A DNA stretch of 64,000 bases from Hevea brasiliensis (GCF_030052815.1 NC_079493.1:57951191-58015190), one strand, 5' to 3'. Counted from the stretch's first letter, positions 1 through 13,081 are shown. The notes: a model not told the origin generated them from the sequence alone. A program made the numbers and translations.

Positions 1-460
1 CGACAAGACACACTCACCCTAATAATCGAAATCAATGAGGGAGGAAGCCAGCTAAATAATGAGTACTCATCCACACTCACCTCAGACTGACAAGTCAAAG
101 AGGGAGGAATATAGTATACTTATCAGAGCACTTGCAAGCGTTACGTATCGCCATCCCTGCAAGCTCCTGGGTTTACGCGTGAGAGTTCCCAAGAATCGTA
201 GGCATTACGTATCGCCGTCCCTACTTTGCTCCGATAACACTAAACACATTTTATCTCAAAATTTCAACTTACAAAGTAGACAACACAATATTATTCAAAT
301 AGAATTCCCAAAGCCAAAACAATAAAAAATTATTCATAACTCATTTCTCCAAATAAATTTGCTAGTAAAAGCAGTGAATATAAAAGTATTGTGCACGGAC
401 ACAATTTTAAAACTATAATGTTCAATTAAATTTTTAAGTAGAAAATGAGAAGTCAAAATT

Positions 461-622
461 ATTGTGCACAAACACAATTTAAAACAATAACATACAAATA
501 ATCATAATTTATTTCAATTGAAAAATTCAAAAGAAATAACTATTGTGCACAAACACAATTTAAAACAATAACATACAAATAATCATAATTTATTTCAATT
601 GAAAATTTCAAAAAAAATAATT
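461..622. repeat. 81-bp tandem duplication in A 3' LTR
   Basis: Two 81-bp AT-rich units, each starting ATTGTGCACA (461 and 542), with degenerate partial copies on both sides (around 389 and 624). The same pair is at 7099-7260, so it predates the insertion. Confidence 0.9.
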
Positions 623-2783
623 ATTGTGCAGAAACCTCTGATATATGCCTCTTGGCTCTGACTCAGTATTTCCTTCCCTTTCCCTGAGTCGTTGCTAACT
701 AAGAAATATAATTTAAAGTGTTTCAGTACTCATTTAAACTGTCTCTAACTATAATGCTTAATAATTAATCATTGAGTTTTATTATTTCCTTAGTCAACCT
801 AAGATGTCGACCCTAGGTGCATTCTATGTGAATTAGGTTTTAATGTCACCAATATATCACATTTGTAGCCTTTTTATATTGACATGTTACCAAATTCATT
901 TCCATGTATATTGCGTTTTATTGCAATTTATCAGATTTCGGTATACTAATTTGACCTAGCCGGATGATTTAGTTTCTTTAGTTTTTGGGTTTCGGTCAAA
1001 ACTACAAACTTGTAGATCTATGTCTTATTGCATGCGGGGCAAAATTTCAGGTTATTCTGAGTTTAGTAGACCAAGTTATGGTCATTTTACTATTCCTGGT
1101 CAAAGTGCATCAAAATTGATCACTTTAGGTCATTTTAGGTCATTTTAGGTTCGGCCAGTTTTTGGATCCGAATTTGTGCAAGCTATTTGACTTGCTTATG
1201 GTAATTTCTGGGCTTTGGAGTGTTCATAAGACTTGTAGATATATGTCTCAGCTATTCATGGTAAAAATTTCAGGTTAATTGGACTTGTTTTGAGTGAGTT
1301 ATGGCCAAAAAACTAACTGCTGCCCAAATGGTCAATTTTCAGGCCTTAAATGCACTAATCCGGATTTAGTTATTTTTCAAGTTACCTTCCAAGCAGAATT
1401 TTGGTAAGCTTCCTTCATGAAAGTTGGCACTTTTTGTGCCTAGTTTCACCTCCAATTGGTCTCATACCAATTGGAGCCACACACTTAAAGTTCTAAGCCC
1501 AAAACATAAACTGCACTATTGCATTTTGTTCATTACTCATCAAAGGACACTTTTAACACTTACCAAGTTACACATTCATGCCAATTCTGGTTTGTACCAT
1601 AACCTAAACACATTTCACAACGCATTTTTGGTCACTTTGGAAGCTTATAATCACACTCAATATGCACCTTATAGTACAGAATTTACCAAGTCCAATTTAC
1701 ACACAATTTAACTACATAATATTGCTCATTTATATGTCCAAACTCAAACTCTTACATACATGTACAAGCTGTCATAACAAGCACCATAATTCAACCATAA
1801 AATTCCATAAAACAAACCATGAAATAACATTTTTTTGGTTTACAATTCAAGCTTCCAATTTGTACCTCACTTTGAATAAAGTTCGAAGCTTCCAAATTCA
1901 AGTATACATTCACATATACTTAGTATACATCACCCAATTTATTCCTACACATATAAACACTTAATCAATCCTTTAATCTACCATTTACAATCAAGAATGA
2001 ATTTCCCTTAAGGAGTTTCCATGGCTGCCAAAAATACACATCTCCCTTAATACATCAATCTCCAAAAATCTCTCCACAATTCAAGTACCCATAACATCCT
2101 CACAAACTTTAATAAAGCAATAATAAAAAGCACATACTTACCACTTTGAAAACTTTTCAAAACCTCTCCAAAACTTGGTCTTCTTGTTGCCTATCTACTG
2201 CCCAAGGTGTATGGACAACTTTTAATGAAGGAGAGTGGAGAGAAAGAAGCTTGGATCACACTTACATGGAGCTCCAAAACCATGCGGCAATGGAGTTTTT
2301 CCTTTCTCCATTTTTGGCTAGTTCTCCAAGGTTGAAGAAGAAGATGAATATGCTTTCCAAATGCAGATTAAGTGGTCCACTTTAGTGAGTTAGTGGAGCA
2401 CTAATGCAAATTTAATGTTTATTTAATCATAACCTTCCTTATTCCCACATTAATCACCTAACTTTAGCTATTTACATTAGGTACCACTGATTTAATTTTT
2501 CATGACATTTTCCAAGTGTAATATCATTTATTTTTAATGGACATTTAGGTCAAAAGACAACTCGGGGTGTCAAATGACCATAATGCCCCTGTTTGGGTTG
2601 CATTCCCGATTTTTCGGTAACACCGGGTTTTATTCGTTTTTCGATTTCTCACTTTTCTTTGTACTAATTAATTAATTTTTCTTTGATATTTCTAATAATA
2701 TTTACACTTCAATAGACATTTATTTAAGTCCTAAAAATATTTTCCAGGGTTCTCCACGGTCCAGGGCTAGTCAACGGTCCACG

Positions 2784-2839
2784 CCGCGACTTCCCGGTGT
2801 GGTCACCCATCGCTAGAGTTCTCGGCTCGTTTAACTTGG
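2784..2839 (-). promoter_or_regulatory. 5S rRNA-like internal-promoter segment in A 3' LTR
   Basis: Read on the minus strand, AAGTTAAACGAGC is followed by GATGGGTGACC and then GGGAAGTC, in the order of box A and box C of plant 5S rRNA. Similarity is by eye, and RNA polymerase III activity is inference. Confidence 0.45.
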
Positions 2840-3012
2840 TTACATTTCATTGCTATTATTTTTCCTTTATTTTTCTTGTATTTTCTTTTCTTGTATTTCG
2901 TTATTTTATGTCTCCTCATCTATATCTAAGTGTAGTTCTAGGCATCCTAGCTGTCCAGACAACACTGGTCACCGGAACAGTAGAACGCACTACCGAACAT
3001 AGGGGTGTTACA

Positions 3013-3027
3013 ATTCTTCCCCCCTTA
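3013..3027 (-). other. Polypurine tract of gypsy A
   Basis: On the minus strand, AAGGGGGGAAGAAT lies directly upstream of the 3' LTR start (TGTAACACC). This is the expected plus-strand primer for reverse transcription. Confidence 0.85.
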
Positions 3028-4030
3028 AAATAAATTTCGTCTACGAAATTTTATCCAATAGCCATCTTACAATAGTCATACGTTTATTTTCTCATTTCTA
3101 TATGATCGTATAATCTTCTTTCCCTCGAATTTGTATAAGACTTTTAACAATCTAATATAATATTTAATTTGTTTGTATAACACCAATCTTCTCTTACTAT
3201 TGTGCTGTCTAATATTTCGGTTCATGTTCCTTCTTGAATGACCCTTGAGGTCATGTTAGAATGATTTATCTAGTCATTGGTCCTCTGACCATTCTAGTCA
3301 ATAGTCTTCCTCACATTCGTAACATTTCTTTGTTATATCTGAACCAATTGTTCAAATTTTTACTTCCATATTTCTTTTTATCTTTTAATATTCTATTACT
3401 TACTTCCTTCTATACTAAACTATAACCTTTTGATTTTCTAACTTTTGAGTTTTAAATCCCTAAGTAGGATTTTCAAACTTATTTCTAATAATTAAATTCT
3501 GTCCTGGCATAACTATATCAAAATAGATGCCGTTGGCAACTATCCTCATCTTGGTGTACTATCGAGTAGTACGTAGCTCTACACAATAATCTCAAGTCAG
3601 TATTGTAATCTGCAGCTTACAGTATAAACATCAAGAACATTGCATAGTTACTACGATACATCCCAATAGATCAAATTTTCTGATATTTTATCCTTTTCGA
3701 ATTTACTAATATTCGAATTTTATTCTGATTACAATATCCATTAACAATTACTAACAGTAACATCCTTGCCCTCATCTAGAGAAATTCTATTACTGTAACT
3801 TACTTTTACGTCCTCTTGCCTTACATTAAGTAGGCTTGCCATTTAGCTTCATAATTTATGGTGTGTTAGAAAATACTTATCGCCGATAAACTCTTTCAAA
3901 ACTAATTTCACTTATTATCACAATCCTTATCTTAAAGGACTAATCACTAATGCATCAAAATTTATTCCCCTGTAAAGGAATAACAACAGAACGTATAATT
4001 CTAACACTAACATAAAAGTATGCATATTCC
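3028..4030 (-). other. Noncoding 3' internal region of gypsy A
   Basis: AT-rich with no credible ORF. About 3525-4015, read on the minus strand, matches a block in B (51600-52090) and partly in C (20980-21080). It includes the ACAGTACTGACTTGAGATTA-like and CTTTACAGGGGAATAA-like stretches. The pol reading frame ends abruptly at about 4031, so RT beyond its N-terminal part, RNase H and integrase have been deleted. Confidence 0.7.
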
Positions 4031-4033
4031 AGG

Positions 4034-4882
4034 TCAAACAATACATAAACGAAGAGTGCCATCCTTCTTCTTAATAAACAATACTGCTGCTCCCCATGGT
4101 GACACACTAGAGCAGATGAAACCCTTTTCAAGTAGTTCTTGCAACTGTATCTTCAACTCCTTCAACTCTGTTGGTGCCGTTCTATATGGTGTTATGGAGA
4201 TTGGATCCACACCAGGCATAACATTAATTTCAAACCGCACCTCTCTTTCCGGAGGTAATCCTGGCAATTCATCAGGAAACACATCTGGAAAGTCATATAC
4301 TGTAGGGATGTCCCTCAATGCTGGACTCCCCACTTGGGTGTCTACCACATGTGCCAAGTATGCTTCACACCCCTTTTTGATCATTTTTCTGGCTAGTGCA
4401 GCCGAAATGACGTTTGATGACAATAACTGCCTCTCCCCATGTATTACCACATCACTATACTGAGGGAGAACAAAAGTGACTGTCTTCAATTTACAGTCAA
4501 TCATAGCATGATGCCAGGCTAACCAATCCATGCCCAAGATAATATCATAATCTCTGAAGGGCATTTCAATGAGATCAGATAGAAAAGTGTGTCCTTGGAG
4601 TCACCAAAGGACAATCCCTATACATTCTATTAACCCTGACCTCTTGTCCTAACGGACTGGTTATTAGCACCTCAAAGTTCATTTTTTTGTATATGGAACA
4701 ACAATGCAATCAATAATGCTAGCACTCACATAAGAATGGGTAGAACCCGTATCAAATAACACAAACACATCTTGCTTAAAAGTTGAGAAGGTACCAGCCA
4801 CAACATCAGATGTTTTGACTTCTTCTCTCTGTCTCATTGCATAGACTCTGACTGGAGTACTGTCTTGCTCTGATTGTTTCAC
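4034..4882 (-). pseudogene. Gypsy A pol remnant: aspartic protease and N-terminal RT
   Basis: Read from 4882 leftward, the frame shows a retropepsin active site LFDTGSTHSY (4679-4882 part). After a frameshifted gap (about 4565-4678) comes the DYDIILGMDWL protease C-terminal motif, the LPPEREVRFEI linker, and the RT start (APTELKELKIQLQELLEKGF, then FIKKKDGTLRLC). It stops before the first RT catalytic aspartate block, at a deletion junction near 4031. The spacing and motifs match Tekay/Del chromoviruses. The product would be a truncated protease-RT fusion with no polymerase activity. Confidence 0.88.
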
Positions 4883-4939
4883 TGTGCCTTGGCTGCCTGC
4901 TGGGTTACCTCTACCCCTGCCTCTACCTCTGCTGGGTGA

Positions 4940-5533
4940 TTATGAACCTCTGGTGACAGGGCTCTGAACTAACCCTTCAGCAGTAGTAGGAGGTGGTCCA
5001 ACTCTACGGGCACTGGTGCAGTCCTTGGCAAAGTGTCCTATGCCTCCACAGTTATAACAGGCTCCTATGGCCTTGTAGCATACCCCACCATAATTTTTAC
5101 CACAAGTTTCACATTGGCAGTGAGGGTAGGAACTTCTAGTTGTTCGACGACTAGACCTTGGTGGTCTCTGCCTTGATGATCCACCTCTGTTATATCCCTG
5201 AGCTCGGGCCTCCTCAAATTCTTTTCTCTTTCTCAAATTACTACATGAGCTCTGACCAATAGATTTCTCCCTCTTCTCTATTTCATGTTGCCCTTGTGGG
5301 GGTTAGGTCTGTACTTGGGCTTGGGTTGACAGATTATCAGCCATTTGTTGAAAGAAAGTAGCCATTTGATGGACTATTTGTGTAGTAATTTGTACCGGTA
5401 AAACTGGTACAGTTGGGCCTTCGACACTTTGTGAAGCTAGGACCTCAACTTGTACCTCAGCCTTTATCGATTGATCGACTGAACGATCACCCTCTTCAAT
5501 AGTCAATACGAGGATCTTAGACCTCCTGAACAA
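4940..5533 (-). pseudogene. Gypsy A gag remnant with CCHC zinc knuckle
   Basis: Two pieces on the minus strand. 5303-5533 is a gag segment ending in FFQQMADNLSTQAQVQT. 4940-5236 holds a basic RRTTRSSYPHCQCETCGK stretch and then CYNCGGIGHFAKDC, a complete CX2CX4HX4C nucleic-acid-binding knuckle. The break between the pieces (stop and frame change, 5237-5302) separates them. The N-terminal capsid part expected of a full gag is missing, since only about 140 bases separate 5533 from the primer site. The parallel gag piece in B (13082-13486) has the same order. Confidence 0.85.
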
Positions 5534-5669
5534 TTAGCATAAGGAGATTTCCTCCCGTTAGTGCATATTTATAATGTAATGTACTGTATGTATCAAACAA
5601 TGATATTGAGCAGTTGTACTATGAAGAAAGAATATTCAAATTATAGGTGAAAACAGAATTTAAAAAGTA

Positions 5670-5681
5670 GCTCTGATACCA
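5670..5681 (-). other. Primer binding site (iMet tRNA) of gypsy A
   Basis: The minus strand reads TGGTATCAGAGC, complementary to the 3' end of initiator Met tRNA, eight bases from the LTR edge at 5690. Confidence 0.93.
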
Positions 5682-6322
5682 CTAAAACATGTCACACCCT
5701 ACCCCTCTGTAAGGCATAACATGATCCCGTAGTATACCTAATGAATTACCAACTTCGTCTACTGATAATCCATTAAATGCAATACAAGGGATTTTTAAAC
5801 TTTTCTTACTTCTTTTACACTGGTGAGCACTATTTACAGGTGTTAAAAACTTTTTTGAACTGAAGTGAAACAGCTAACACATTTGGATTATTAATAATTT
5901 CTGTAAAAATTTTGACGGAGTGCCATCTGTATTTTGAATAAAACAGTTCTTCAAAAACCTGTAAAAAGCACTTCAAACATATTTCTCAATCTCAAACTCC
6001 AACATTTAATCAACACAATATGTTTCTCAACTCAAAACCACAATAATTTTTCAATATTTCCAAAGGCTGAGATAAAAGAAATATAGTGCAAATTTTACAA
6101 GCCCAAAATAATTTATAATTTATTTTAAAACTTCAATGTACAATTTTAATTTACAACTGCTCAAAACTAAGAACACTATATACATACAGTGATCATACAT
6201 TGTAATACAAAATGCAAAATATGGTATACTCAATATACCTGATGATCTCTCACTGAAGTACTAGCACCCTAGTCTGCTGCCCTGTCAGTCAGTCTACCTG
6301 CGACAATAATGAAAAGCTATCG

Positions 6323-6341
6323 CTGAGTAAAATTTACTCAG
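6323..6341 (-). other. Conserved LTR stem-loop, A copy
   Basis: Arms CTGAGTAAA and TTTACTCAG with one central base. Followed on the minus strand by a pyrimidine-rich run and CAG/GT at 6300-6296. It is positionally equivalent to the stem-loops of the other gypsy LTRs (about 640 bp before the LTR end). Confidence 0.7.
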
Positions 6342-7098
6342 TGATGCACAATAAAAATTTGAAATGCGATATATAAATCTTTTATTGACAATTCACAAAT
6401 CAAATGATTCACAATTCCATTTCACAATTTACAAAGTTCATATAACACAAATTTGATCAAATAACTGAGTAACACAGTTTTACCAATCAATAACACAATT
6501 TGATCAAATAATTGAAGAATATAGTTTTGCCAATCAATAACATAATTTGATCAAATAACTAAAGAATACACAGTTGCCAATCGATAACACAATTTAGGCC
6601 ATGACACAATTTTTCCACACATGCCGTGTTGTACACCACGACAAGACACACTCACCCTAATAATCGAAATCAATGAGGGAGGAAGCTAGCTAAATAATGA
6701 GTACTCATCCACACTCACCTCAGACTGACAAGTCAAAGAGGGAGGAATATAGTGTACTTATCAGAGCACTTGCAGTTGTTACGTATCGCCATCCCTGCAA
6801 GCTCCTGGGTTCACGCCTGAGAGTTCCCAAGAATCGTAGGCGTTACGTATTGCCGTCCCTACTTTGCTCTGATAACACTAAAAACATTTTATCTCAAAAT
6901 TTCAACTTACAAAGTAGACAACACAATAATATTCAAATAGAATTCCCAAAGCCAAAACAATAAAAAATTATTCATAACTTATTTCTCCAAATAAATTTAC
7001 TAGTAAAAGCAGTGAATATAAAAGTATTGTGCACGGACACAATTTTAAAACTATAATGTTCAATTAAATTTTTAAGTAGAAAATGAGAAGTCAAAATT

Positions 7099-7260
7099 AT
7101 TGTGCACAAACACAATTTAAAACAATAACATACAAATAATCATAATTTATTTCAATTGAAAAATTCAAAAGAAATAACTATTGTGCACAAACACAATTTA
7201 AAACAATAACATACAAATAATCATAATTTATTTCAATTGAAAAATTCAAAAGAAATAATT
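7099..7260. repeat. 81-bp tandem duplication in A 5' LTR
   Basis: Units start at 7099 and 7180. Counterpart of 461-622. Confidence 0.9.
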
Positions 7261-9413
7261 ATTGTGCAGAAACCTCTGATATATGCCTCTTGGCTCTGAC
7301 TCAGTGTTTCCTTCCCTTTTCCTGAGTCGTTGCTAACTGAGAAACATAATTTGAAGTGTTTCAGTACTCATTTAAACTGTCTCTAACAATAATGCTTAAT
7401 AATTAATTCATTGAGTTCTATTATTTCCTTAGTCAACCTAAGATGTCGACCCTCGATGCATTCTAGGTGAATTAGGTTTTAATTTCACCAATATATCACA
7501 TTTGTAGCCTTTTTTTATTGGTACATGTTACCAAATTCATTTCCATGTATATTGCGTTTTATTGCAATTTGTCGGATTTCGGTATACTAATTTAACCTAG
7601 CCGGATGAGCTAGTTCCTTCAGTTTTTGGGTTTTGGTCAAAACTACAAACTTGTAGATCTACGTCTTATTGCCCGCGGGGCAAAATTTCAGATCATTCTG
7701 AGTTTACTAGAGCAAGTTATAGTCATTTTACTATTGCTGGTCAAAGTGCATCAAAATTGTCACTTTAGGTCATTTTAGGTTCGGCTAGTTTTTGGACCGG
7801 AACTTTTGAAAGCTATTTGACTTACTTATTGTCATTTCTGGGCTTTGATGTCTTCATAAGACTTGTAGATATATGTCTCAACTATTCATGGTAAAAATTT
7901 TAGGTCAATTGGACCTGTTTTGAGTGAGTTATGGCCAAAACACTAACTGCTGCCCAAATGCTCAATTTTCAGGCCTTAAATGCACTAATCCGGATTTGGT
8001 TATTTTTCAAGTTACCTTCCAAGAAGAATTTTGGTAAGCTTCCTTCATGAAAGTTGGCACTTTTTGTGCCTAGTTTCACCTCCAATTGGTCTCATACCAA
8101 TTGGAGCTACACACTTAAAGTTCTAAGCCCAAAACATAAACTGCCCTATTGCATTTTGTTCATTACTCATCAAATGACACTTTTAACACTTACCAAGTTA
8201 CACATTCATGCAAATTCTGGTTTGTACCATAACCTAAACACATTTCACAATACATTTTTGGTCACTTTGGCAGCTTATAACCACACTCAATATGCACCTT
8301 ATAGTACAGAATTTACCAAGTCCAATTTACATATAATTTAACTACATAATATGGCTCATTTACATGTCCAAACTCAAACTCTTACATACATGTACAAGCT
8401 GCCACAACAAGTACCATAATTCAACCATAAAATTCCATAAACCAAACCATGAAATAACATTTTTTTGGTTCATAATTCAAGCTGCCGATTTGTACCTCAC
8501 TTTGAATAAAGTTCCAAGCTTCCAAATTCAAGTATACATTCACATATACTTAGTATGCATCACCCAATTTATTCTTATACATATAAACACTTAATCAGTC
8601 CTTTAATCTACCATTTACAAGCTAGAATAAACTGCCCTTAAGGAGTTTCCATGGCTGCCAAAAATACACATCTCCCTTAATACATCAATCTCCAAAAATC
8701 TCTCCACAATTCAAGTACCCATAACATCCTCACAAACTTTAATAAAGCAATAATAAAAAACACATACTTACCACTTTGGAAACTTTTCAAAACCTCTCCA
8801 AAACTTGGTTTTCTTGTTGCCTATCTACTGCCCAAGGTGTATGGACAACTTTTAATGAAGGAAAGTGGAGAGAAAGAAGCTTGAATCACACTTGCATGGA
8901 GCTCCAAAACCATGCGGCAATGGAGTTTTTCCTTTCTCCATTTTCGGCTAGTTCTCCAAGCTTGAAGAAGAAGATGAATCTACTGTCCAAATGCAGATTA
9001 AGTGGTCCACTTTAGTGAGTTAGTGGAGCACTAATGCAAATTTAATGTTTATTTAATCATAACCTTCCTTATTCCCACATGAAGCTCCTAACTTTAGCTA
9101 TTTACATTAGGTACCACTAATTTAATTTTTCATGACATTTTCCAAGTGTGATATCATTTATTTTTAATGGAAATTTAGGTCAAAAGACAACTCGGGGTGT
9201 CAAATGAGCACAATGCCCTTGTTCGAGTTGCATTCCCGATTTTTCGGTAACACCGGGTTTTGTCCGTTTTTCGATTTCTCACTTTCCTTTGTACTAATTA
9301 ATTAATTTTTCTTTGATATTTCTAATAGTATTTAAACTTCAATAGACATTTATTTAAGTCCTAAAAATATTTTCCAGGGTTCCCTGCGGTCCAGGGCTAA
9401 TCAACGGTCCACA

Positions 9414-9469
9414 CCGCGACTTCCCGATGCGGTCACCCATCGCTAGGGTTCTTGGCTCGTTTAACTTGG
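9414..9469 (-). promoter_or_regulatory. 5S rRNA-like segment in A 5' LTR
   Basis: Minus strand carries AAGTTAAACGAGCC then GATGGGTGACC and GGGAAGTC. Same layout as 2784-2839. Confidence 0.45.
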
Positions 9470-11602
9470 TTACATTTCATTGCTATTATTTTTCCTTTTT
9501 TTTTCTTTTATTTCATTATTTTATGTCTCATCATCCATATCTAAGTGTAGTTCTAGGCATCCTAGCTATCCGAACAACACTTGTCACCGGAACAGTAGAA
9601 CGCACTACCGAACATAGGGGTGTTACATGGTGAACCTTAGTTTTGGCAGCCATGACAATGCATGGTTAGTGACTTATTCTTATATGTATTTGACGGGAAT
9701 TAAGGTTGATTAACTCAAATAGAAGTGGTAGTAGGTTAATGTCCAAGTATGTGCATGTTAGTGCTTGAATTAAGGGTTTGAAATGGGACCTTGATGCTTT
9801 GGCAAACTGCCATGTTTGGCAGCCTATAATATTATGAATTTGTGTGTGTGAATATGAAGTTTATTAATGAAATATGATGGTGTTGAATTGTGGGCAGTTT
9901 GTATAATTACCATGGAAGTGTATGTGTAAAATAAGTGTTGATGTACATTGAATTTGGGTGGATGTGAATGTTGGACTTTAATGGTGAATTGTGTGCATTG
10001 AGCACTTGAGTGTTCTGCCCAATATGCTTACTGAAATTGTGTTTAGTATTTGTAGAAGTGCTATGAATAAATAATGAAGTCATGAGGAGGAGGAGGAATG
10101 TCAAATTGGAAGTGTAATTGGTAAGTGATGAAGAATGTATAATAGGGCAGTGTATGTTTTAGCTTAGAACCTCAAGTGTGTGACTGTAATTGGTATGATA
10201 TCAATTGGAGGTGAAACTAGGCACAAAATGTGCCAACTTTCATGAAGGAAGCTTACCTAAATTCTGTCCACAAAGGGACATAAAAATTGACCAAATCCGG
10301 AATAGGTAAGTGCAGGCTAGAATTTTTGACCATATGAATGGTAGTAATTAGGAGGACCATAACTCACTCAAAACAAGTCCAATTGACCTGAAATTTTTAT
10401 CATGAATAGTTTATACATAGATCTACAATTCTTATGAAGACACCAAAGCCCAGAAATGGCCAGAACCAAGCCAAATAGCTTGCACAAATTCAGGTACCAA
10501 AACTAGCTGAACCAAAAGTGACCTAAAATGACCTAAGCCTACCATTTTAGTGCATTCTGTCCAGCATTGGTAAATTAACCATATCTTGGTCTACATAACT
10601 CAGAATGATCTGAAATTTTTCCCCGCGTGCAATAAGACATATACCTACAAGTTTGTAGTTTGGACCGAAAACCGAGGGAACTAGGTCGTCCGGCTATGTC
10701 AAAATAGTACACCAAAATCCGATAAATTGCAATAAAATGCAATACACTTGAAAATGAATTTGGTAACATATACCAACACTAAAGGGCTATAAAATGTGAC
10801 ATATTGGTAACATTGGAATTGAGTCACTTAGAGTGCATCAAGGGTCAACATTATAAGTTGACTAATGAAATGAATTGAAGGGAATAGTACAAAGAAAATT
10901 TAGATATTGGCTTTTATGGTTGGAAACAAATTCATTGAGTACTGAAACACTTTAAATTGTGTGTTTCAGTTAATAAGGATATTGAGAAGCATAAAGAACA
11001 TTGAGTCAAGGCATAGGAGCGACTCAAATCAGGTTTGTGCACAACTAGTTTTTAACTAATTTTGTTCTGAATATTTCATATGATTAAATGACATATTTTT
11101 TTTATGTATTATATTTAACAAGCATTGGATTTAATTCAATGATTATTGAAATTGTTATAGTATGTATGAATTTAGCTTTGTGAAATGGTACTTCCACAAG
11201 TATTAAGCATTGTTGTGAATTGAATAAATTATGTTTTGGAAAATTATGATAGAACATGTTTTGAATTGTGATGGGCAATTTGCATGGAAAAATGCAAATT
11301 TATGATTTGAATTATGATGAGCATAAAAATTATTGGATATTGGAATTGACTTTGAATTGAATTGTATTGTAATTTATGCTCACTAAAAGGATTGCGATAT
11401 TGTTTTATATCTCACTATAGATGCTTGACTAGGTTATTACCCGTCTCTCTTATTTGTTGAGAAGACAATGGAGTTAGTTGTGTTTTGATTACCATGATAC
11501 ATGCATAGGCTTAGATTCTCCTCTTATTAGAGGTTAGATCTAAGTTTTTTATGTTATGGCCCTTTCGGAAGTTTCATTATTGTGATGTGTATTGTGCACG
11601 AT

Positions 11603-11672
11603 GATTCGACCTCCCTGACCATAGGGAGTTAGAATCCGATTCGACCTCCCCGACCATAGGGAGTTAGAATCA
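11603..11672. repeat. 35-bp tandem duplication in B 5' LTR
   Basis: Two units starting GATTCGACCTCCC at 11603 and 11638. The B 3' LTR has one unit (about 56017-56050) and LTR I has two (about 60815-60880). Confidence 0.88.
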
Positions 11673-11713
11673 CCCCGAAGATGGCCCTTTCCGATTAGTC
11701 TTGCATAGTTAGT

Positions 11714-11825
11714 GAGATAAAGAATAGTTTTTGAGATAAAGAATGGCTTTGAGATAAAGAATGGTTTTTGAGATAAAGAATGACTTTGAGATAAAGAATG
11801 GTTTTAGAGATAAAGAATGGTTATT
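11714..11825. repeat. GAGATAAAGAATGG minisatellite (6 units) in B 5' LTR
   Basis: Six units of 18-19 bp. The B 3' LTR has five and LTR I three, so copy number has changed between copies. Confidence 0.88.
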
Positions 11826-12104
11826 GAATAGTAAAGAATTTCGATTTCAAATGGAATTTATGTATAATTGATTTTATTGGAATTAATCTTTATCTCCAAT
11901 AAATTGTTGGAATTACCTTAAATGGTTAGTTATGATTTGATAAATTGAATTTTATGATTAAAGTCATTTTATACAAATGATTTATATTATTGGCAATGAA
12001 TATTTTGAGTTTTGAAATTTGATGAGTATTCAGATTTCCAAATTATTTGCTGTAAATTTTATCAATGTATATTGTACTATGTTTTAAATTATAGTTGTGC
12101 ACCA

Positions 12105-12121
12105 CTGAGTTCACCACTCAG
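12105..12121 (+). other. Conserved LTR stem-loop, B 5' copy
   Basis: Arms CTGAGT and ACTCAG with a TCACC loop, inside GCACCACTGAG ... CTCAGCGATAGC. Acceptor-like TGCAG/GT follows at 12141-12147. Confidence 0.7.
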
Positions 12122-12747
12122 CGATAGCTTTGTATGCTGTTGCAGGTGAAAAGAGCATAGAGTAATTGAGTAAGCTTATTTGAAGACACATTCAGATCAG
12201 CTCCAGGTTTACCCATGTACATAGGTTTTGATGTATGCATGTAATAATATGTATGTAAATTATTTGAGCAGTTGTATAAAAACTCTTGTAAAATATTTTG
12301 GTATGTAATTAAATATAAATTATTGTAATGTAAATTTGAGATTTCATTTACCTGTATAGTTTTGTAATATTAATTTTTGAGTTTTATAATTAATGAAATG
12401 TTCTTTATGATGAGATTGGTTTGAAAATGAATTGATTTGATTATTGAGAATTGAATTGTGAGTTGAAATGAAGTTATTGGAGTTGTATTTGAGAAAACAT
12501 ATTGGGAGTATTTTCCTTTTCAGATTTAAAAAACTATTTTCTCAAAACATAGTCGGCACTCTGCCGAAATTTTGAAAAAAATTTTATAACACCAGATTTT
12601 AATCGATGATTTAAATTTCACGAAAATTATTTTAAAATCCCTTGTAGTATATCTAATAGGTTATTGGTAGGCGAAATACGGTAATTCATTAGGTGTACTA
12701 CAGGATCATGCTACATCTTACAGGGGAGTAGGGTGTGACATGTTTTG

Positions 12748-12759
12748 TGGTATCAGAGC
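12748..12759 (+). other. Primer binding site (iMet tRNA) of gypsy B
   Basis: TGGTATCAGAGC, seven bases after the LTR end at 12740. Confidence 0.93.
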
Positions 12760-13081
12760 AATGGTTTTAAAGTAAATTTGAAACTATGAATATGAAATCT
12801 TTTTGTCAGTAAATACAACTGCTCAAATGTTTGATACATATAGTACATTTACATCATAAATATGAACTAATGGAGAGAAATCTCCTTGTGTTAGTTGTAC
12901 AGAAAATAGAAAATCCTGTGAAAAGAATGGAATAGAAGAATGAGACAATGGAACAGTCTGTGATGGTGAAAGTATAAGTTGAGGCCCAGCTCCACAAAGT
13001 GTCGAAGGCCTGACGTTATCAGTTTTACTGGTACAAATTACTGCATAAATGACCAAACAAATGGCCACTTTCTTTTAATAA

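Larger units (their letters stand above)
1..3012 (-). repeat. 3' LTR of gypsy A (partial)
   Basis: Near-identical to 6639-9627. It ends in TGTTACA directly against a purine tract. Motifs shared with the other gypsy LTRs are a GTAAGTATG donor-like site on the minus strand (around 2135-2142) and a 5S-like segment (2784-2839, minus). Short plus-strand ORFs here lie antisense to the element and recur only because the LTR recurs. I treat them as noncoding. Confidence 0.92.
1..9627 (-). mobile_element. Gypsy element A (Tekay/Del-like, defective), 3' LTR cut by window edge
   Basis: Two long direct copies flank a short internal region whose coding remnants read on the minus strand. The right copy (5' LTR) is 5690-9627 and the left copy (3' LTR) is 1-3012, missing its far end. 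Position 1 corresponds to 6639. The LTR ends are TGTCACACC and GTGTTACA on the plus strand. A primer site next to the right LTR and a purine tract next to the left LTR fix the orientation. The internal part is only about 2.7 kb and carries gag, protease and the start of RT, with no visible RNase H or integrase. It sits inside the 5' LTR of element B: the sequence from 9628 continues the B LTR near position 54033. The left end and its TSD are outside the window. The two LTRs differ by a few percent by eye. Confidence 0.9.
5690..9627 (-). repeat. 5' LTR of gypsy A, complete (3938 bp)
   Basis: Runs from TGTCACACC (5690) to TGTTACA (9627) on the plus strand. In transcription order it contains the 5S-like segment (9414-9469), a donor-like GTGGTAAGTATG (around 8763-8773, 856 bp from the LTR start), the 81-bp repeat pair (7099-7260), a stem-loop (6323-6341) and an acceptor-like CAG/GT (6296-6300). 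Belongs to the same LTR type as B and I. Confidence 0.92.
9628..12740 (+). repeat. 5' LTR of gypsy B (partial; start displaced by A)
   Basis: Collinear with 54033-57099. Ends GGGTGTGACA and is followed by the primer site. Because A inserted about 980 bp into it, the presumed promoter and donor-like site are not attached here. The stem-loop (12105-12121) and acceptor-like CAG/GT (12143-12147) are kept. Confidence 0.92.

Noticed and set aside
4020..4463. 147-codon plus-strand ORF
   Set aside because: It is the antisense of the gypsy A protease-RT remnant on the minus strand; no domain is visible.
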